Below, one piece after another: positions 10,612 through 23,249 of a DNA stretch of 64,000 nucleotides; position 1 is the first letter of the stretch; every line of letters begins with the position of its first letter. The notes under the pieces were generated by a model. It was not told the DNA's origin. It searched no databases and was given only the letters and a program-made list of their open reading frames with translations. The position numbers and the translations under genes are program-made. The DNA is from Lithospermum erythrorhizon (taxonomy: Eukaryota; Streptophyta; Magnoliopsida; Boraginales; Boraginaceae), in the NCBI GenBank assembly GCA_019722365.1, contig JADFUC010001792.1, forward strand, positions 1 through 64,000, given 5' to 3'.

Positions 10612-13600
10612 GATTAAAGCTTAAAGAAAAGCCTACAGTTGAGCACTACACCAGTAGTGCTACTAGAGTTCTGCGCTCCAGGTCAAAGGACAAGCCTGAA
10701 GCTCCCGTGCCTTGTAATATTGCAGAAGAAGTCCCTGATGCTGTCGAGAAGAAACGGAAGAGAAAGAGGAAGCAAATGAAGAAAACTCCGGTCAGTGAAT
10801 TCTTAAGAATGAGGAACCATCTTAGATATCTACTCCATCGAATAACAATTGAGCAGAATTTAATTGATGCTTATTCTTCTGAAGGCTGGAGAAAACAAAG
10901 GTTTGTATTCTATACATTCTTGCTCAAACCATCACACTTCTTTCATGCCGTTTGTGTCTGTTTTCTATATCAGTAAAAGAAGACTTCCTTGGTTTTAATC
11001 TCTATTGTAACGGTGGTAGCTGTTGATGTTTGATCTGTTGGTCTATGGATATTTGGGAATGTAATACTAGGTATCTGTTATTGGGTTATACACCCTGTTA
11101 CATTAAAATGTTTATCTTGGTTTGGAATTCATTAGAAAGCTCCCTGCAAAGAAAAAAAAGATGGATACAATATTTTGAGAGCTTTCCTTTCAAGCATAAC
11201 CATCATCCTTTTTCTCCGAAAAACCTTCCATATAATATTATGATTGCCATAAATTAACTTTCCGCCTCTGTTAAAGTGTTTTTTTGTCATTTCTGAATGT
11301 ACAGATAACTGCTTCTGAAAATTATTTGATTGTCTGTCTTGAGTGATAGTAATCTAACTATAGTCAGCCTGATTCTCAACTATAATACCGATTTGAATAA
11401 GCAAAACTAATCACGTGGTAAAGCCTTGCTAGCATCAAATTAAGAATTGTGAATCAGCTATCGATATTTTTGGATGCTATACCCAACCGAAACCTGAAAC
11501 CTACCTAGCTTATTGGTCTGCTAATTAGTAGACATCTTTTGTCCTTTTCTAGTTCGTTATCAGTTAATGTTTCATTTCAAATTTTCATAACAGTTTAGAA
11601 AAAATAAAGCCGGAGAAGGAGCTTCAAAAGGCAAAATCTCACATCCTTCGTTACAAGCTGAAGATTAGAGACTTATTTCAACGTCTTGATCTTTCACTTA
11701 CCGAAGGACAAATTCCAGAATCCTTGTTTGATTCCGAAGGGGAGATTGACAGCGAAGATGTAGGGCATGCTATTCATTACCCTTGCTACCATGTACTAAA
11801 TTACCCACACTAAAAGTAACCCCATATCTTGCAGATATTTTGTGCAAAATGTGGTTCTAAGGATGTGTCGCTTGACAATGATATTATCCTCTGTGATGGT
11901 TCTTGTGAACGTGGCTTTCACCAGTTTTGTTTGGAACCACCTCTCCAAAAAGAAGACAGTAATTCTAGACCACTATATTGATATTAAGATGGTGATTTTG
12001 AGATATCCCATCTCTATTTCTTTGTAGTCTCATGTCCTACCATTGTATGTCTACAGTTCCTCAAGGTAATGAAGGGTGGCTTTGTCCTGGATGTGATTGC
12101 AAAGTTGACTGTATTGATTTGCTGAATGATTTTAATGGAGTAAAGCTTTCTGTGCTTGACAGTTGGGAGGTATGCTATTTCCCCATTTATGATGTAAAAT
12201 GAAATGTAGGGTATACTGTTTCCTTATTTTATGATATTATCCAACATGGTGGTGTAGCTCATGATGATTTTCTCTATATTTCAGAAGGTTTTCCCTGAGG
12301 CGGATGCTGCTGCTACTGGGAAGATGCTAGAAGATGGTTCTGCTCTACCATCAGATGACTCAGAGGATGATGACTATGACCCTGATAGAACTGAAGTAGA
12401 GGAGGACCTTGCAGATCAGGAAAAAAGCTCTGATGAATCTGACTACGTTTCTGCATCTAATAGTTCATCTGGTTCACCTACTAAACCAGGCTTTCCTGCC
12501 AAGGAACATTTCATGGGGTTGTCATCTGAGGATTCAGAAGATGACGACTTCGACCCAAATGCTCCGGATGATGACGATGATAAAGTCGAAGATGAAAGTA
12601 GCTCTGATTTTACATCCGACTCCGAGGATTTGGGGGCTGTAATACAGGACAATACATCTGAAGGTGATGATCAGGGTCAATCAAAACGTGTTGGAGAGGA
12701 GTTGGAAGTTGATGTCAGGGTTAATACACGATCTTTGAAGGATGAGATGTCATATCTTTTGAACTCCAATGAGTCACCTATATCAGCAAAGAGGCATGTT
12801 GAGAGGTTGGATTACAAAAAGCTGCATGATGTGAGTTCATTATTATTGTTGCCCTCCTTAATATGCTTGTACCTCTTAACGTTTCATAAACTTTAACCTT
12901 CTCATTTGTCAAACTCTACTTGTTTGTTAAATAGTTTACTCATTTAATTATTTGCATTTTGGAGCAGAGGGAGGGTAGGGTTTTACCGCAATGTAGCCTG
13001 AGTTTGCATGATCAAGTGTTTAAATATGGTTTATATTTCGTGATTTTTTTGACTGACCTATCTTAGTAACTCTCCTAGTACAGTGTTTGTAGATTCCTTT
13101 ATGCATCTCCTATCATGTTGTTAACTATGATTAAATATCAATATATTGTTCAGTGTATTGTCTTCTTATGTATTGTCTTCTTAAGTTACCTCTTCTTTAT
13201 TTCTTAACTTCATTGTTATCTGAGTTGCCTTGTCTGCTTTATGATACCTTAATCTGCAGGAAACCTATGGAAATGAGTCTTCTGATTCCAGTGATGAAGA
13301 TTTTGAGGAAAATGTGGGCAACAAACGAAGGAAAAATGTTTCTGGGAGAATATCTGTTAAAGGATCTGCATCTGCGGGTAAAAAATCAGATATTAGGCCA
13401 GAGGATGGTGACCTGGAGGAAAGAAGAAGCGTCAAACAAGCCAGTAAACAATTTGATACCGAATACGGAAATAAATATTTAACTTCTCATGCGAGTTCTT
13501 CGGAAGCTGGATTGGGTAAAAGACATAGGAGTAAACCACACCAAAAACTTGGAGAAGCTGTGACTCAGGTATTTCATTACCATTGCTCAACTAACTAGTA

Positions 13601-14456
13601 TGTTATGTCACACTGCATAATCTGTTTGTCTGAAGGGGCTAGTGTTAAGTGTTAACCTCATAGAGGCCCTTGTTCTTTTTAGTTTTTTTAAGTGTAAATG
13701 GAAGATTTATTTAGTGGAGTCTGATCAAACATATTAGAAACAATATTTTATTTCAAAGAGCCTAAGATTTACTCTTTATTTTCTTTCTTTGTTTCTATTT
13801 ACCCTATTTGAGATGTCTTACATCTTTTAAATTTATTATTATATTGCTAATTGTGGTTCCATGTGGTGCAGAGACTGTTCGACTCCTTCAAGCAGAATCA
13901 ATATCCAAAACGTCCGGAGAAAGAAAATTTAGCTAGAGATTTAGGGCTCTCAATTCAGCAGGTCAACTATTTTATATTATGCTCTCTTTGTCGTCTACCA
14001 TTCACTCTCATTTTGCTTATCAATCTTATTTTACAGGTTTCGAAATGGTTTGAAAATGCTCGCTGGAGCTCTCGTCATTCAGCAACAATGGTATCAAATG
14101 GGACATCAGGCTCATCAAGAGGACAGACTTCCTCGCTACTGGCAAAAGACAAGTTGAAAAATAAGGGACAAGTTGTTGACACGGAAGTTGTTCTTAGTAA
14201 TGACAACAGCATAGCAGCATCACCTGTTACAAATCTTGGTGTAAAGCTATCTCAAACTGTTTCTGTTGTTGTGGAGCCACTGGTTACTGAGGAACCCAGT
14301 GAAGAAAAATCTGGAGCCCTGAAATCCAGAAAGAGGAAAAATAAGAAGGGTAACCAACCACCCTCCAGCTGTGAGAAGAAATTCGAGGGGAACTCACAAG
14401 TTGGTTCACCAGACTCAGAGCGCGTACGAAGAAGTAGCAGACTACAGTCAAATTAA
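10612..14456 (+). CDS. HAT3.1: PHD-finger homeodomain protein of the PRH / HAT3.1 family
   Basis: Nuclear DNA-binding protein. Eight exons can be spliced in one frame: 10612-10900, 11594-11759, 11835-11958, 12057-12169, 12285-12830, 13260-13568, 13872-13961 and 14037-14456 (about 684 residues, N-terminus incomplete). The order is: a basic stretch (KKRKRKRKQ), a conserved leucine-rich block ([12 protein letters not shown]), and a C4HC3 PHD finger split over exons 3 and 4 ([31 protein letters not shown]). Then come long acidic repeats ([18 protein letters not shown]) and a C-terminal homeodomain in exons 7-8 with the unusual recognition helix [15 protein letters not shown]. These features are diagnostic of HAT3.1/PRHA proteins, which are implicated in chromatin-linked transcription. 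All internal donors and acceptors are GT-AG. The stop is TAA at 14454-14456. The start and first exon are unresolved because a stop (10608-10610) lies just upstream in frame. Confidence 0.9.
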
Positions 14457-15311
14457 TCTGTTGACTTGATTGGTTAAGCCACACCTTTGATGCAATGTCG
14501 CAATTCTAGCCAGTGACTTCAGGATATGGTAGGAGAATGTACTGAAGCTGATTGTGTGGGTGGTTCATGAATCGGATCAGGAAGTTGTTGGATGCGATAT
14601 GTTGTTTTCATAACATGTGTTCTTACTGATGCATTAAAGGTTGGCGTGGTATCTCTGTGTGGATGATTCATGTATTTGGAGTGTTCACATGTGATAAGAA
14701 AACAACATTTTCTCATAATGGTGGTTTGCTGGAGGGGAAGATATTCTTTAAGAGTTTTGTGGAATTTTTCATCGGGCTGTTACTGTTATAAATTACTCTA
14801 CTACTAATTTAATGTACTGTTACATGCTTGGTGCTCCCAAAATCTTCTAAATATGAAGGAAAAATCATGAATTGAATGAGTTGACCGAAAATAAAGGAGT
14901 AAAAAAGGCTTTTCTCTATATAATGTAGTTTACTGTACATGTGTTTGTGGCCGTATTAATTAGGAGCAAAGATATAAGGAATTAATTACATTTTACTCGT
15001 ATTCAACTTCATGCTTGCTGTGTTATTGAAGGATGAAGTTAAGATGTGGATGCCTTGTCATCAAGAGAATCATTCCGTTTACAAAACAGTTAAACAAGTT
15101 CCGTAGGTGTTTATCATGTGGATAAAGTTGTTTCGTGCCTAGGGTTTAGGTGTCAAAAATGCAGGTGTCTATTTGAAAGGTTGAATAGCTCAATTTAGGC
15201 AAAGTTTATTTATTAGATAATTTAATTTGATTATATTTTATGATTATAAGAAAGAAGGCAGGTATTATAAAATGTATAAACCGTAGTTGAATTTAAGGGT
15301 ATGAGAAGCAA
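14457..15311. other. Intergenic: PRH 3' region and pseudouridine synthase promoter
   Basis: No ORF of note. The first half should hold the PRH 3' UTR. A TATAAAA-like box at 15266-15272 lies about 40 nt before the next start codon, which is close for a TATA box, so the real initiation site may differ. Confidence 0.4.
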
Positions 15312-18170
15312 ATGGGTGGGATCCGAGGTAGTATGATGTTTCATCTGCGACGGTTATCCGGAAAGAAGGAGGAGGGTTGGTATAGACTGCCAGCGTTCAG
15401 GCTGAGCATAGACGGAGCATCACTCGGCAAAGCCATAGCAAACTCGAACAACATGACTACTAATCCAAGTGCCATCAAATGGGTGATCCGTTGCTGCCCT
15501 GAGCTGCCCACCTCTCTCGTTCACAAACTCTTCCGCTTAAGACAGGTTTCTCATCCCAACCCCCTCACCTCCTTTTTTTTGTCTTCTTTATTAACCCCTC
15601 TCTTTATGCTCTAGGTCCGGAAACAATCTTGCCATTTTCACTTGGACAACCCTAAACTCAACAGGGTGGCCGCAAAGGACTCTTTAGAAGTAGGAGACCG
15701 GATATTTCTTCCGATATCAGTTCAAAAGATCCTACCTTTGGAGCCTAAACTCTTAGTTTTCAATGATGAGGAAATGAAGTTTATACGCAGCCTTCTACTG
15801 TACAAGGTCAAACACTTGTCTTTCATTTCAAAATTTTCTATCTTGCTCTTTTGCTGAACCTCATACATCTGTCAACAGGATTCAGCTGTTATTGTTATCA
15901 ATAAGCCGCCCGGACTGCCTGTTCAAGTGAGTTCCTTTATCTCTGTCGCTTCAGAATTCTACTACTGATTTTGTTCTCACCGAAAATGCTCCTTTTCTCA
16001 TAGGGTGGCATTGGCATTAAAAAGAGTATTGACAATCTAGCTGCAAAGTATCTTAAATACGAATATCAGGATAGTCCTCGTCTGGTAAGGCCTTTAACAT
16101 CCCCATAACTTCAATTTTATAGATAGGAATTTTTTTTTATGCCTGATGGTCTTTGTGGCAGTTTTTTCTCTCTCGTTGTTCTCTATCAGTTTTCTTATGT
16201 GTTCATTTTATTACTGGCAAGCTTAGGTGCACAGGCTTGATAGAGATTGTAGTGGTGTGTTAGTGATGGGAAGGACACAATTGACTGCCAGTGCATTGCA
16301 TTCTATCTTCCGTGAGAAAACATCAGCTTTGTCAAATGGTGTATGTTATCATATCCCTATTCAGAATTTTTAGTTACAACATAATGCTAGTAATTGGATT
16401 TGGCAGAACAAGGGAAACAGAAATTGTCCTGCACTGCAGACTTTGTTTTACACCCTTATATAAGTGACACTTATTGTTTCTTCACTTTGAAGGATATCAA
16501 CCATAAAAAACAAATCATACAGAAGAAGTACTGGGCACTTGTAATTGGATCACCAAGACGTGATAAAGGCTTGATCTCTGCGCCACTTGGAAAGGTAATT
16601 GATAGTATTTAGAATATATAGTAGGATGAGTTCCATTTCTTAAGGCTCTTATATCTCTTACTGTATACTTTCATATGTCCTCAATAGATGACTGATAGTA
16701 TTTTCTTGTTTTTAACATTTTCCAACATCTGTGTATAATGTAATATCACAATTCTTTATCTTTTGTTAGTTGACGCTAATACTCATATTTTACTTTAAAG
16801 CAATGATATAATAGTACATTTACTCTAAGTCAACCACTTACTTGAATATTTGTGAAAGGTCAAGTTAGCCCATTGAAATAAAGACAAAGTAATTATCTAG
16901 TCATTTGATTATGGTAATATGTTTGGATCTTCATTCACGACTATGGTTGGCATGTTATTGGCGGGTTTTGGCCAAGCATCATTACTCGGCCATAACTACG
17001 CTAACATTATTGGGAAGACATACGTACTCAAATCATGAACATTTGAGCATATATATACTCGAAAATACTTAGTTTTAGGAAGTAAATGTTTAAGCGTATA
17101 TATACTCAAATCATACACATTTGAGTATATATACCGAATCAATTAGCACACGTTGTTAGCATATAGTGTGTTAGCGGTGGAGAGCAAAGCTTTATTGGCT
17201 GTTTCTATATTCTCTTGGGTTTTATGAATTTTGCATTCACTTGGTCAAAATGTCTGCGGATTATTTATCCTTTACGATGTGACATGTTGGTTTTGGTCTT
17301 CAGATTATTGATAAATAAGTGTGTTCACCTCAGGTAATTGTTGGCGATGGAAAATCTGAGCTAATCCAAATTAGGGACAATATTGAATCATCAGGGGCAC
17401 AATATGCTGTGACTGAATACAGAGTAATTGGATCGTCTAAGCATGGTTAGCTTCTGTGCGTTGCAAATTGCCACTCATTTCTATTTTTCTCCTTTGCTCT
17501 TATTTATCAATTATACTTTTACATGATTGACAATCATGTTTCTGATCTAATACTCTTGATATAACACAAAGCTAGAGAATTCAGTTCATCGTCATCTTAG
17601 GTAAATGTTTTCCGTACCATTTAAATAAATATTTGATTAGGGTGACATGGAAAAGTGCAGGCTTTACGTGGCTGGAGTTATGCCCACTAACTGGCCGCAA
17701 GCACCAGGTATGGAGACAGAGTTCATTTGTTTAATTCTCGTTAATGCTTTTGTTGGTTGGTTTCATAAGATTACATATCATTAATCATTATTCTTTAATT
17801 CAACTGTCACCTAAAATAGCTAAGAGTGCACTGTGCGGAGTTTTTGGGGACTCCAATAGTCGGGGACTTCAAGTATGGGTGGCAAGCTCACAGAAACTTG
17901 GAACATCTCTCTTGCATTGCTAGATCCGTGAGCCAACAAGATAAGTCTCCAAAGCCCGTTATAGATCCCTTTGACCTTGATTTGGAGAGTGGAAGTTTAT
18001 CAGATAAGCAATGGCGTCTTCATCTCCATTGCAAAGAGATGGTTCTGCCCAATATACATGCTACTCTCCAGCATGCTAAAATGATTACAGATTGTAGCCT
18101 TGAAGAACTAAAGTTTGAGGCTCCTCTGCCTTCACATATGCAGCAGAGTTGGGACATCTTTCATTCTTAA
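15312..18170 (+). CDS. RluA-family RNA pseudouridine synthase (organellar type, PUS3/4-like)
   Basis: Isomerises uridine to pseudouridine in RNA. Nine exons give 426 residues: 15312-15545, 15615-15806, 15879-15926, 16004-16084, 16227-16340, 16493-16594, 17334-17445, 17661-17707 and 17820-18170. The arginine-rich, acid-poor N-terminus fits a mitochondrial transit peptide. An S4-like region in exons 1-2 ([17 protein letters not shown]) is followed by [12 protein letters not shown]. The catalytic motif HRLDRDCSG begins exon 5, with Asp near residue 190. Downstream are the conserved [14 protein letters not shown] and [11 protein letters not shown] blocks. Arrangement and length match plant 'RNA pseudouridine synthase 4, mitochondrial'. 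The exon 6 start (16493) is the acceptor that keeps the frame; an upstream candidate near 16409 hits a stop. The stop codon is 36 nt from the start of a gypsy LTR, so the 3' UTR must be very short or run into the element. Confidence 0.9.
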
Positions 18171-18205
18171 ACCTACACAATTATTTCATTTTTTCTTCTT
18201 GCGTT

Positions 18206-18490
18206 TGTAAAGATAAATTTTCATAAGTCTAAGAAAGTAAATCAAAGACAGAAAAATATAATTGCAAATGATTTTCTTTTATTATCTATTGAATTGAATG
18301 CCATGTGAGTACAATCTCTAAATACCTTTCTCGATTCTCCTACAAATTGAATTTCAAGGGCTTCGATGTTTGTTCTTAAATCCTGAATTTGATGTTTAGA
18401 TTGTTAAAATTTTGAATTTGAAGCTTGAAGATTTGAATATTGCTTAAATTCTGAATTAGTAACCTTTAGAAGATTTGAATGAAGCCTTTG
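18206..18490 (-). repeat. 3' LTR copy of the gypsy element, truncated
   Basis: Direct repeat of 27735-28030. Shared blocks include 'gattgaattgaa', 'gtgagtacaat', 'gattctcctacaaat' and 'aatttgaagcttgaagattt'. Homology stops near 18490, where the other copy continues for about 300 bp, so the inner part of this LTR (its U3 side) is deleted or replaced. Confidence 0.8.
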
Positions 18491-18959
18491 AAATTCATAA
18501 CATCAAGCATGTGCGTTGAAAGAAAACTTTCGTTAGTATCAACATTCCGAATCACCTACAGAAAGAGACCTATTCGGCTCTTTCATTTCTTTTTTGTTGG
18601 TTATGTTTTGTTTTGTTCTTTCTCCCGCAAACATCTCCTCGCATTATTTGTCCAAGAGTCTTTAAGGCGTAGGAAAACAAGTTGGGTTTGCCATCCCCGC
18701 TTTTATCCTAAACATTTATCGTAATAATAATATTCTTGCAAGATCGGAAACTCGTGATGATGCGAAAACAAATATTCCATTTCATTATGTGAGCCCTTGA
18801 TGACGTTTTATTTTAATATCCACTTTCCAGTTCCTCAAAACTTGAAAGGGTCCCGCATGGTCAAAAGATTTAGTGAAGGTGGGCAATATTATGTACTATC
18901 AAGATATTGACAAATGCATCCAAATTGGTATTATGACGTGATCGTAACAAGCTACAACT

Positions 18960-20871
18960 GTGAGGGTTTATCACTTTCGTTGATAAATGATAATTCGATC
19001 ATGATATATCTTATTTTCGCGGCGCTCCGCCGAAGTTTTCTCACTAGAAGGGTTGGCCATTGCTTTACCATGGAACCATATAACCCACATCGTTTTGCCC
19101 GTCAATTTGGATATTGTCAAGACATTCCGGATGTTACTATTATGGATCTTCGTCGGGCGACTTTGGATGATGGGTTTAGACAATGGCTCTTATGTGTTAT
19201 CACTGGAACTTATCAAAAGGCAACATTTCCTAGCCATGGGGGTCAAGTTTTGTACTATCGACTTATGATAAGTGGTCGAGGCATTTCACAAGCATAGGAA
19301 GGAAACTTCTCTTCCACCACCACCTCAGAGGATAAACATGACAACTAACGACCTGAAATGGTATCCTTTGAATTTGCCCTCAAGACCTCGTTTCATAAAG
19401 GTAAAGCAGCTTCGCCGTGTAAGGAAAATGGCTTATGTCTTCATCTCATCGCTTTTCAAATGTCTTCTCAAAAAGAGAAATTACTCACTGGACAGCGTAT
19501 TTGTTAGACGATAATGATGACCGTAACTTAAGCATATTCGACAAAGAACTCGCCAAGGCGGATGGCCCCACCGTTGAGAGAGATTTACTACCTAATAATC
19601 ACTTTTAAATGCCGCTGAGGATGTTCAGAATTTCCTCTATTTATTTACTTTTATATATTTGACATTTTAACCTCTAATCTCTTTCATTAATTTTAGGTCA
19701 GCTTTACTGGGGACATCAAAGCGTCTTATTATGGTGACGTGGTAGATCGTAAATCGTGATGCAAACTCCTCCGTCTCAAGCTTGTCGAGGCCTCTCGCTA
19801 AGCCTTCGTGACCCCGACATCATTTCCACTTGTGCCTCAAACTACCTATCTTTGAAGGAGCTAACTGTTGAGAATATGGTTGTAGTTTTGGTATATGCCA
19901 CTTGAAAAAAAATTATGTGAAAAACTTCCGGCTAAATCTCTCTTGACGATGTCCTTAACTCATGGGTGATGAAGTTAATCACGCCTTAAATTTTATGAAA
20001 CGCCTTACCCAATCGAGCCTCATATGTCGAGGAAACAATATAATTATTTTCAAGAGTGCGTATTCCTTTCATGGTGCTAAATCAACTCAACTTAGAAATT
20101 GTCTAAGGAGTCTTGCTCCGAAATATTGTCTTCAAGAGTCTGGCCATGCTCAAGCTTCAAGAATCTAATTGGAAGAGAAGTCAAACAAATTGAGACTCAA
20201 GTAGCGAGGACTTGTGCTAAGTAGGGATGGTGATGGTGGACAAAGAATGGCGTAAGTCCTTGGTAGTGCTATGAATGCTCATTCAGACGTTTCCTGAGCA
20301 AGGTAGGAAGACTTTGGGCGACTACTTCGATAGTAGCTTCGCCGCTTGAGAGTACATTTGTGCACTCCAAGAAGTCGAAGTTGACGAGCAAGGAGGAAGA
20401 AAACCCATTTCCTCAAATGCATGAAGATGGACTTAGAGTAGCAAGAAGCTACGAATTAGGCATTTTTTAAATGAAAGTCACGCCGCCACTCCATTCATGC
20501 TTAGTAGAAATTTCTTTTGTTTAGCACATTGAATGTCTTTTTATTTCGTCAAACAACTTTATCATGCTAATAAGAAATATTTATTTTCATCCTTCCCGTT
20601 ATTACATTCTTGTCTTTTTGTCCCATTTTATGCTCTCTCATTTATAGCTTATTGTCCCGCTTTACAACAAATTTATTTTGTGATGACTGAACTTGGGATA
20701 CCTAAGTCGCTTAATGCATTCTCAAAGGATTTTATCCACGAGGATCAAGCCAAACATAGTTCAACAGAGGTAAATTTAATTCGTGAGGGGCGTTTATTAC
20801 GTCTTATACTCACGCGGGCCAGAGTTCTCGTTGATTTACCATTTCGTACTGATGAGGTCGTTAAAGTTTAA
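18960..20871 (+). pseudogene. Antisense plant-mobile-domain ORF carried by the gypsy element
   Basis: On the strand opposite pol, between integrase and the 3' LTR, the translation at 19040-19290 contains MEPYNPHRFARQFGYCQDIP and downstream motifs (ATLDDGFRQWL). These recall the plant mobile domain (PF10536) found in MAIN/MAIL proteins and in many plant transposons. The next frame continues with KHRKETSLPPPPQRI (19272-19514). A further open stretch at 20533-20871 has no recognisable domain. Extra antisense ORFs of this kind are known in Tat-lineage elements. It is broken by frameshifts and probably has no function. Family assignment is from motif memory, not a search. Confidence 0.65.
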
Positions 20872-21411
20872 ATCACCACAAGCACCGATAAGGAGTTTAA
20901 CAGCTTTAGTACATATAATCTTTGGTAGGATCTAGCAGTTTACCTACATGCAATACCATTGGTGCAATCTAGCGCTTAATCCACGTGCAACGCCATTGGT
21001 GCCGTCGCACACTTTATACTGCAGGGGCTAGAGTTTTCTTGAGCTCATGGATAGTAAAGTTTCAAGTAGCGAATTATCGATAGGTCATACATTACCCACC
21101 ATCTTGATCGACCACGATACGATCCATTTCAGATACACTTCTGATTACATACGGTCCACCAATTCCCATTTGGATACAAATTTCTTCTCCTTTCTTTGTG
21201 TGTAATTATTCGCCTTCTCACATATGGCACCATATCTCCGACTTGAAATGATCGTTGAATTTTAATTTTTTTATTGTATGACTTGATATGAGATTGGTAA
21301 CATTTAAATCTTTGTTGAGCATCTAGCCTTCGCTCATCAAAAGATTCTAACTCTTCTAACCATGGGATTTAGCCTCTCTCAGGTGAGTCTCTTTGTATAC
21401 CATCCTCGAGA

Positions 21412-22391
21412 CTAAATCTGAGACTCTAAAGTAGAATTACTTACACCATATACCAAAGCATAAGGAGTTGATTGTGTAGGAGTCCTGTATGTAGTTCTAT
21501 ATGCCCACAGAGCTTCTTCCATCTTCTCGTGCCAATCTCTTTTTGATTTGTTGACTACTTTCTTCAGAAGATTACACAATGCCTGGTCAAGGCTCAAATT
21601 AAGCCTTATTACTTGGGTAAGACATGAGAAATGATACTTCTTGAACTTGAACTTCTCACAAAGGCTCGTGATCAAGCTATTGTCAAATTGTTTTCCATTA
21701 TCAGCTATGATGTACCTAGGAATTCCATACCGATATATGAGATTTACTCGAATGAACTTGCATACTTTCTTCGCGCCACCTTCAAAGCACACGCCCATTT
21801 AGAGAAATAGCCTGGCCTACGCGAGTATGTAACCTGTCAGTCAACTCTTTGGCAATGGTCCAACCATGTCAAGTCCCCTAAGCGCATCAAAAGGTCAGCT
21901 TTAAATGACGTTAGCGTGGTGGTTCTGCTGTTGGGCGGATGAAATCTTTTAGCGAATTTCATGCAATCTTTGACCGCCATTGGCCAATAATATCCCATCC
22001 GTTTGATTTGGAAATAAAGTTTTGCTACCGGATCGATGGCACACCAGAGCAGCTTCCTCCATCGGGATTCAGAGTGCCTCTCTTCTTCTCCAAGGCATCG
22101 AAGTAACACTCCATCAAATGATCTTCTAAAAAGAGTCTCTTTGTAATAGACAAAACGAGGGGCCCGACGACGGACATCAGTCTTCTTTGAATTCTCATCA
22201 GGTAACTTCCCATATTGAAGGTAATCAATCAAAGGTTGACGCCAGTCTTCCTTATCAATCTCACAAACAGTGACTACAAGGGTTTCATCTTCGCTTGTCG
22301 ACTCATAGGCATCTTCTCTTTCTTCAAACATTGGTGGTGCGACCCAATTTTGGCACACCGAGATTTGAATTTCTTTCTCACGTACTGCCAA
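21412..22391 (-). pseudogene. Gypsy integrase remnant
   Basis: Two frames on the minus strand. The upstream one (22391-21837) holds the H2C2-type N-terminal zinc region, with RRAPRFVYYKETLFRRSF, LLRCLGEEE and YFQIKRMGYYWP. The downstream one (21798-21412) holds the catalytic core segment YGIPRYIIADNGKQFDN, with the second catalytic Asp in ADNG, and the C-terminal WAYRTTYRTPTQSTPYALVYG. The region between them, carrying the first catalytic Asp, is deleted or scrambled. Confidence 0.85.
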
Positions 22392-22439
22392 TGTAATGAC
22401 TTGCCAAAGCGCTGCCTGTTTAGTTTAACAATCTTGGCA

Positions 22440-23118
22440 CATGTTCAATAAAGAAGTCTTCAATGGATTCCATGAGTTTTAGTGCATAGTTGTAATATGG
22501 TATCAACTTGGGCTTTCTAACTTCATAATCCCCAAGGAGTTGGTTGATGATCAGTTGTGGGTCACCGTAAACTTAACCGTACGAGTCTCATTTCACATCA
22601 ATTTCAAGTCATAATACTGTGGCTTGATATTTAGCCACATTGTTTGATCATTTGTGACTTAACGAGAATAAGTAATGGAGCACATTCAGTCTGCACATGA
22701 AACAACTCTAGCTCCAGCTCCCTCTCTACAGGCCGCACCGTCAAAGTACATCTTCCATGGCGATAGTATTTCGATCACCATGACGTCTTCATGTGCTAAT
22801 CATCGATAGTTTCCATTCACCGGTATGGGATGATCCGCTAAAAAATCTGCCAAAACTTGCCCTTTTTAATGCCTTTCTCGAGGTACATATTGAGCCAACC
22901 GATCCCATAGCACAGTTTCGACATAACATACTTGATCGGATTTGTTTTGAGATTAAGCCGGACAATATGAGCTTTAGGCAATGCTTTAGCTTTGGATCGC
23001 AAAAATGATAGCTAAACATAGCTTCCTCAATGTGAGAATAGTTTAGTTCATTTGGCATCAATATTCCGCCGTAGTACAAGGCATTTTCTTTCCATCTTCA
23101 TTTTCTGTGCAATTAGTG
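22440..23118 (-). pseudogene. Gypsy RNase H region remnant
   Basis: The segment ALYYGGILMPNELNYSHIE followed by an LKHCLK block matches the start of the RNase H domain that follows RT in Ty3/gypsy pol. The rest is degraded by stops. A SINE sits immediately upstream in the reading direction (23128-23241) and separates this part from the end of RT. Confidence 0.75.
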
Positions 23119-23127
23119 CCCCACCGA

Positions 23128-23241
23128 GAGAACATCGAACAACCTAGTGGTTAGAGGCCTTCCAAAGGACTTAGAGGTCCCCGGGGTTCGATTCTCATTG
23201 TGCGGGGCGGTGGGTGGGTTTTGTAAAAATAGAAAAATGCC
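23128..23241 (+). mobile_element. Short tRNA-derived SINE nested in the gypsy pol region
   Basis: A segment of about 114 bp interrupts the pol reading frame. It starts with a pol III A-box-like 'TAGTGGTTAGAGG' (23154-23166) and has a B-box-like 'GGTTCGATTCT' near 23204. It is bounded by a 9-bp direct repeat, CCCCACCGA, at 23119-23127 and 23242-23250, which fits a target-site duplication. On either side the RT/RNase H translation continues. It lacks a full tRNA structure, so it is a SINE rather than a tRNA gene. Confidence 0.7.
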
Positions 23242-23249
23242 CCCCACCG

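Noticed and set aside
23150..23215. A tRNA gene, because of A- and B-box-like sequences
   Set aside because: No acceptor stem or anticodon arm can be formed, and a 9-bp target duplication flanks the segment, so a SINE explains it better.
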